Both the position numbers and the translations under genes were made by a program. Of a stretch of DNA of 64,000 bases, positions 61,988-64,000 are shown piece after piece; the first letter of the stretch is position 1; the number at the start of each line of letters is the position of its first letter. The notes beneath the pieces were generated by a model that saw only the letters and a program-made list of their open reading frames with translations, made no database searches and had not been told where the DNA came from. The stretch lies in assembly GCA_012656075.1 (NCBI GenBank), contig JAAKBF010000200.1:124001-188000 (forward strand), written 5' to 3'. The DNA is from Phytophthora hibernalis (lineage: Eukaryota > Oomycota > Peronosporomycetes > Peronosporales > Peronosporaceae).

Positions 61988-62015
61988 AGAGAGTAGCGGT
62001 GCAACCGCGAGCGCT

Positions 62016-63178
62016 ACCCTCCGTCGGGGGCCGGCCGCCGTCGGATTCGCCGGGTTAGAATACCGACGGAGGTGTTCGGCCGGAGTCAATATCTTCAGTG
62101 GCGCGCTCCTTAGCTGAGAGACCGAACGGCGTCTCCGGTGGCGCGATTCCGGCTTAGACCGCTTGTGGCGTGAAGAAGTCGGCGAAGACTCAGGTGAGAC
62201 CACGGAGAAAGACGGAGAACCCACCAATGCTGCACTCGCCGGGGTAACATTAGCCGAGCTGACCGAAGTTGGAATGGCTGAGCCCAAAGATGCTCCGCTC
62301 GACGAGCTCGCTGGGCGGAGAGAGAGAGTAACATCGCAGGGTCGACGAGAAGAACGAAGCTCCAACGATTCGGGGAAGCGCTCGGGGAGTAGCCGACAGA
62401 GGCGAGCGTTGATTCGGAGGTCCCTAGGATCTAATCCCGGGACATCAACGCCACCCAGAGCAGCGACAGCCAAGTGCGGGTCGTAGACGGGGTAGCGGCC
62501 GCGGAGAGCAATGACACGCTTCTGCCGTATGATGGTGCTCCGCAGCGACTCGATCGTGCGACGAGCTTCTCGGAGGGCGTGATCACCACCGGAGCAAAGC
62601 AAGACTGTGGCCTCCTGGAGCTGTCAATAATAAGTGGGCGCCAATCCATGAAGAGTGGTGAACTCCGCCTTGAGCTCAATAATCTTCTAACCTAGGCTTG
62701 CACAAGTCCGATTGCCGAGCTCCACCTGAAGCTTCCGAATGGTCGCCTCGGCAGCACGAGTACGGTCGCATTGCTGGGCAATAATAGTCCGGGATTCCAG
62801 CGTGAGCTGGGCGATCGTCTTGTTGAACGACTCTGTCATTTCAGACGAACGTAAAGAACTCGAGCGATAAATTTCAAGCTCGTGGTGACGGTACCCAGCT
62901 GGTGACGTAGGGAGGCTAACTCAGCGATCGCCGACTCCATTCTCTCGTACCGAGCAGAAGCCACTCGCTCAGACTTGGTGAGCTTAGTCCGACTTCGGCG
63001 GACGCATCCGGGAGAGGAACAACATCACGTTGCAACGCAGCCAAGATAGAAGCTGGCGATTTTGCCCCCAGAATGGCCTGGCGAGTTGAAGAATCAGGAT
63101 CTGGGCGAAGAGTCGCCGAGAGGTAGGAAACAGCTCGACACCAAGGGACGGAGCTGAGCGAAGAGTCGCAGAGAGATC
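62016..63178 (-). pseudogene. Coiled-coil gag-like protein, second copy
   Basis: Minus strand, from 63178 down: a Ser/Pro-rich start (SYLSATLRPDPDSSTRQAIL, PLPDASAEVGLSSPSLSEWL), then frames with RYERMESAIAELASLRHQLG, and 62602-62016: ALREARRTIESLRSTIIRQK, VYDPHLAVAALGGVDVPGLD, DLRINARLCRLLPERFPESL, HLRRYSNPANPTAAGPRRR. It parallels 6862-8175 (ILRQKRVIQRQG, ANARLCRLLAEKIP, HERLRRYANPKSL). The region with DRDKQIE is missing here and a copy of it sits in G2's integrase next door. Frameshifts and stops near 62680 and 62860. Confidence 0.55.
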
Positions 63179-63806
63179 TGTAACGACTCCATTTCATTAG
63201 ATATTTGTATAGGACCGATAGAAGAACATAAAGAAGAGTCCGAAGGGGCTCTCCAAAGACATAGAGATAACAATGAGAGCAGAATCTTCTAAGTCCAAGA
63301 ACAACGTACACTTTTCCGGTAAGTCTCTGCGTGGGCTGGATTATGTCTGCCGTCGTACTCCAAGAGGCATAGTATGTAGGGAGCCGTCTGGTAGCGCCAA
63401 TAGATCAAGGTCGGCCCTGGGTGGGCACTTCTCGCTACCAAGAGAAGACAAGTCTCGTCGATTCGACGAGCCGGTGGGTCTGTACAACCCAGGACACCGT
63501 AACCTCCTAGATGGGCGTAATCTGCGCCTGGTGACCTGTAAACGCGCTCGCGCGCTGCCGTCCATCCTTTGGTTGAGGGCACGGGTGTTTGCACGGAGAC
63601 TGCCCCGCTCAGGCGAGTCTCTGGAGAGTTTGGAGCTTGGTACTTGTTGGGAACAACACTCAACTAAACCCCGGCTGGGGCGAACCGCGAAAGGGAACCG
63701 ACAGGAACCCTGCGCAAGCCCAACATCGCCGACCTGACTCGGCGAATTGTTGTGCTGTTGCGTGGAAGCCGAACTAACGACGTTTTCTGTGAATCACAAC
63801 ACCACA
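63179..63806 (+). repeat. LTR, family A copy 3 (diverged)
   Basis: 628 bp, TGTAACGACTCCATTTC to AACACCACA, colinear with 1210-1823 at lower identity. A purine-rich tract (AGCGAAGAGTCGCAGAGAGA) precedes it, but no primer site follows, so it is a 3' LTR or a solo LTR. Flanking 5-mers AGATC and GTTAA do not match. Confidence 0.65.
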
Positions 63807-64000
63807 GTTAACATCGAGCTCGTGGAGAGCAGCGTGGCGACGCAGAATGGAGTTCGCCCGCTTCAGGCTCGCGACCTGAGCTTTGAGGGCTTGATCCTGA
63901 GGAGAAACTGCACCGACCGAAGCTTAGTCAGAAGACTCGAGGACAGCCCGATGCTTGGCCACCTGCTCGGGATAGGCCACCAAGCCAGCCTTGAAACGCT
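63807..64000 (-). pseudogene. Coiled-coil reading frame at the window edge
   Basis: Minus strand reads QDQALKAQVASLKRANSILR, RHAALHELDVN up to the LTR. This heptad-like stretch may be the upstream part of the gag-like pseudogene at 62016-63178, interrupted by the LTR. It runs off the window. Confidence 0.35.

Larger units (their letters stand above)
57484..62015 (-). mobile_element. Gypsy G2, rearranged sister of G1
   Basis: 3' LTR 57484-57902, + strand antisense ORF 57930-60120, then minus-strand Pol: chromodomain 59355-59535, integrase tail 60427-60104, integrase 61203-60397 with a foreign 214-bp segment, integrase finger 61480-61216, an RT segment in inverse orientation (61492-61987), and 28 bases of the RNase H-integrase linker ending at 62015. 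Gag, protease, most RT and RNase H and the 5' LTR are missing. It entered the RNase H fragment at 56887. No right-hand target duplication can exist because of the truncation. Confidence 0.92.

Noticed and set aside
1..64000. CRISPR arrays, tRNA, rRNA genes, bacterial operons
   Set aside because: No regular repeat-spacer array, no cloverleaf or rRNA signature seen; spliced genes and LTR elements show a eukaryotic genome.

Overview
The window looks like repeat-rich nuclear DNA of an oomycete, most likely Phytophthora or a close relative. This is inferred from short GT-AG introns (51-103 nt), fairly GC-rich compact host genes, and dense nested Ty1/copia and Ty3/gypsy retrotransposons with hAT, Mutator-like (MULE) and mariner-type DNA elements. 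I see no rRNA, tRNA or CRISPR array. Species assignment needs a database search.

Layout. 1-835: decayed gypsy-like Pol remnant on the minus strand. 839-6523: a long palindrome, two arms of about 2.47 kb around a 741-bp spacer, each arm carrying an LTR and a primer-binding site. 6600-8481: remains of an element with a coiled-coil gag-like protein. 8523-21565: a copia element with 305-bp LTRs, split by a minus-strand chromodomain-type gypsy (G1, 10337-16770). 21991-22518: a MITE with TA duplications. 22629-26960: a minus-strand ankyrin-repeat gene split by a 3.6-kb MULE (22908-26539) with a 9-bp target duplication. Inside that MULE are a truncated FLYWCH-MULE transposase and a convergent JmjC-like ORF. 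28122-29673: a neutral-sphingomyelinase-type gene. 30788-36839: three transposon-derived remnants (uncertain piggyBac-like, hAT, MULE). 38192-44507: a non-autonomous hAT element with an 8-bp duplication, itself split by a gypsy (G3, 39029-44465, 5-bp duplication) whose RT-RNaseH-integrase block is inverted. 44779-45870: broken coiled-coil gene. 46637-49057: exonuclease 1 (EXO1), six exons. 49135-49989: unknown convergent gene. 50538-52468: transposon-like ORFs. 54365-55093 and 56887-57483: gypsy fragments (RT/RNase H; a second RNase H). 57484-62015: second copy of the G1 family (G2), inserted in the RNase H fragment and heavily rearranged. 62016-64000: minus-strand coiled-coil gag-like pseudogene with an LTR of the palindrome's family inside it.

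Only EXO1, the sphingomyelinase and perhaps the 49-kb gene look like resident host genes; the first two each carry one apparent small frameshift, and the ankyrin gene is split by a transposon. The best leads are the ankyrin/MULE insertion with its JmjC-like passenger, the palindrome, repeated internal inversions in gypsy copies, an antisense ORF shared by both G1-family copies, and over-representation of the octamer TACCGGTA. All counts and alignments were done by eye.
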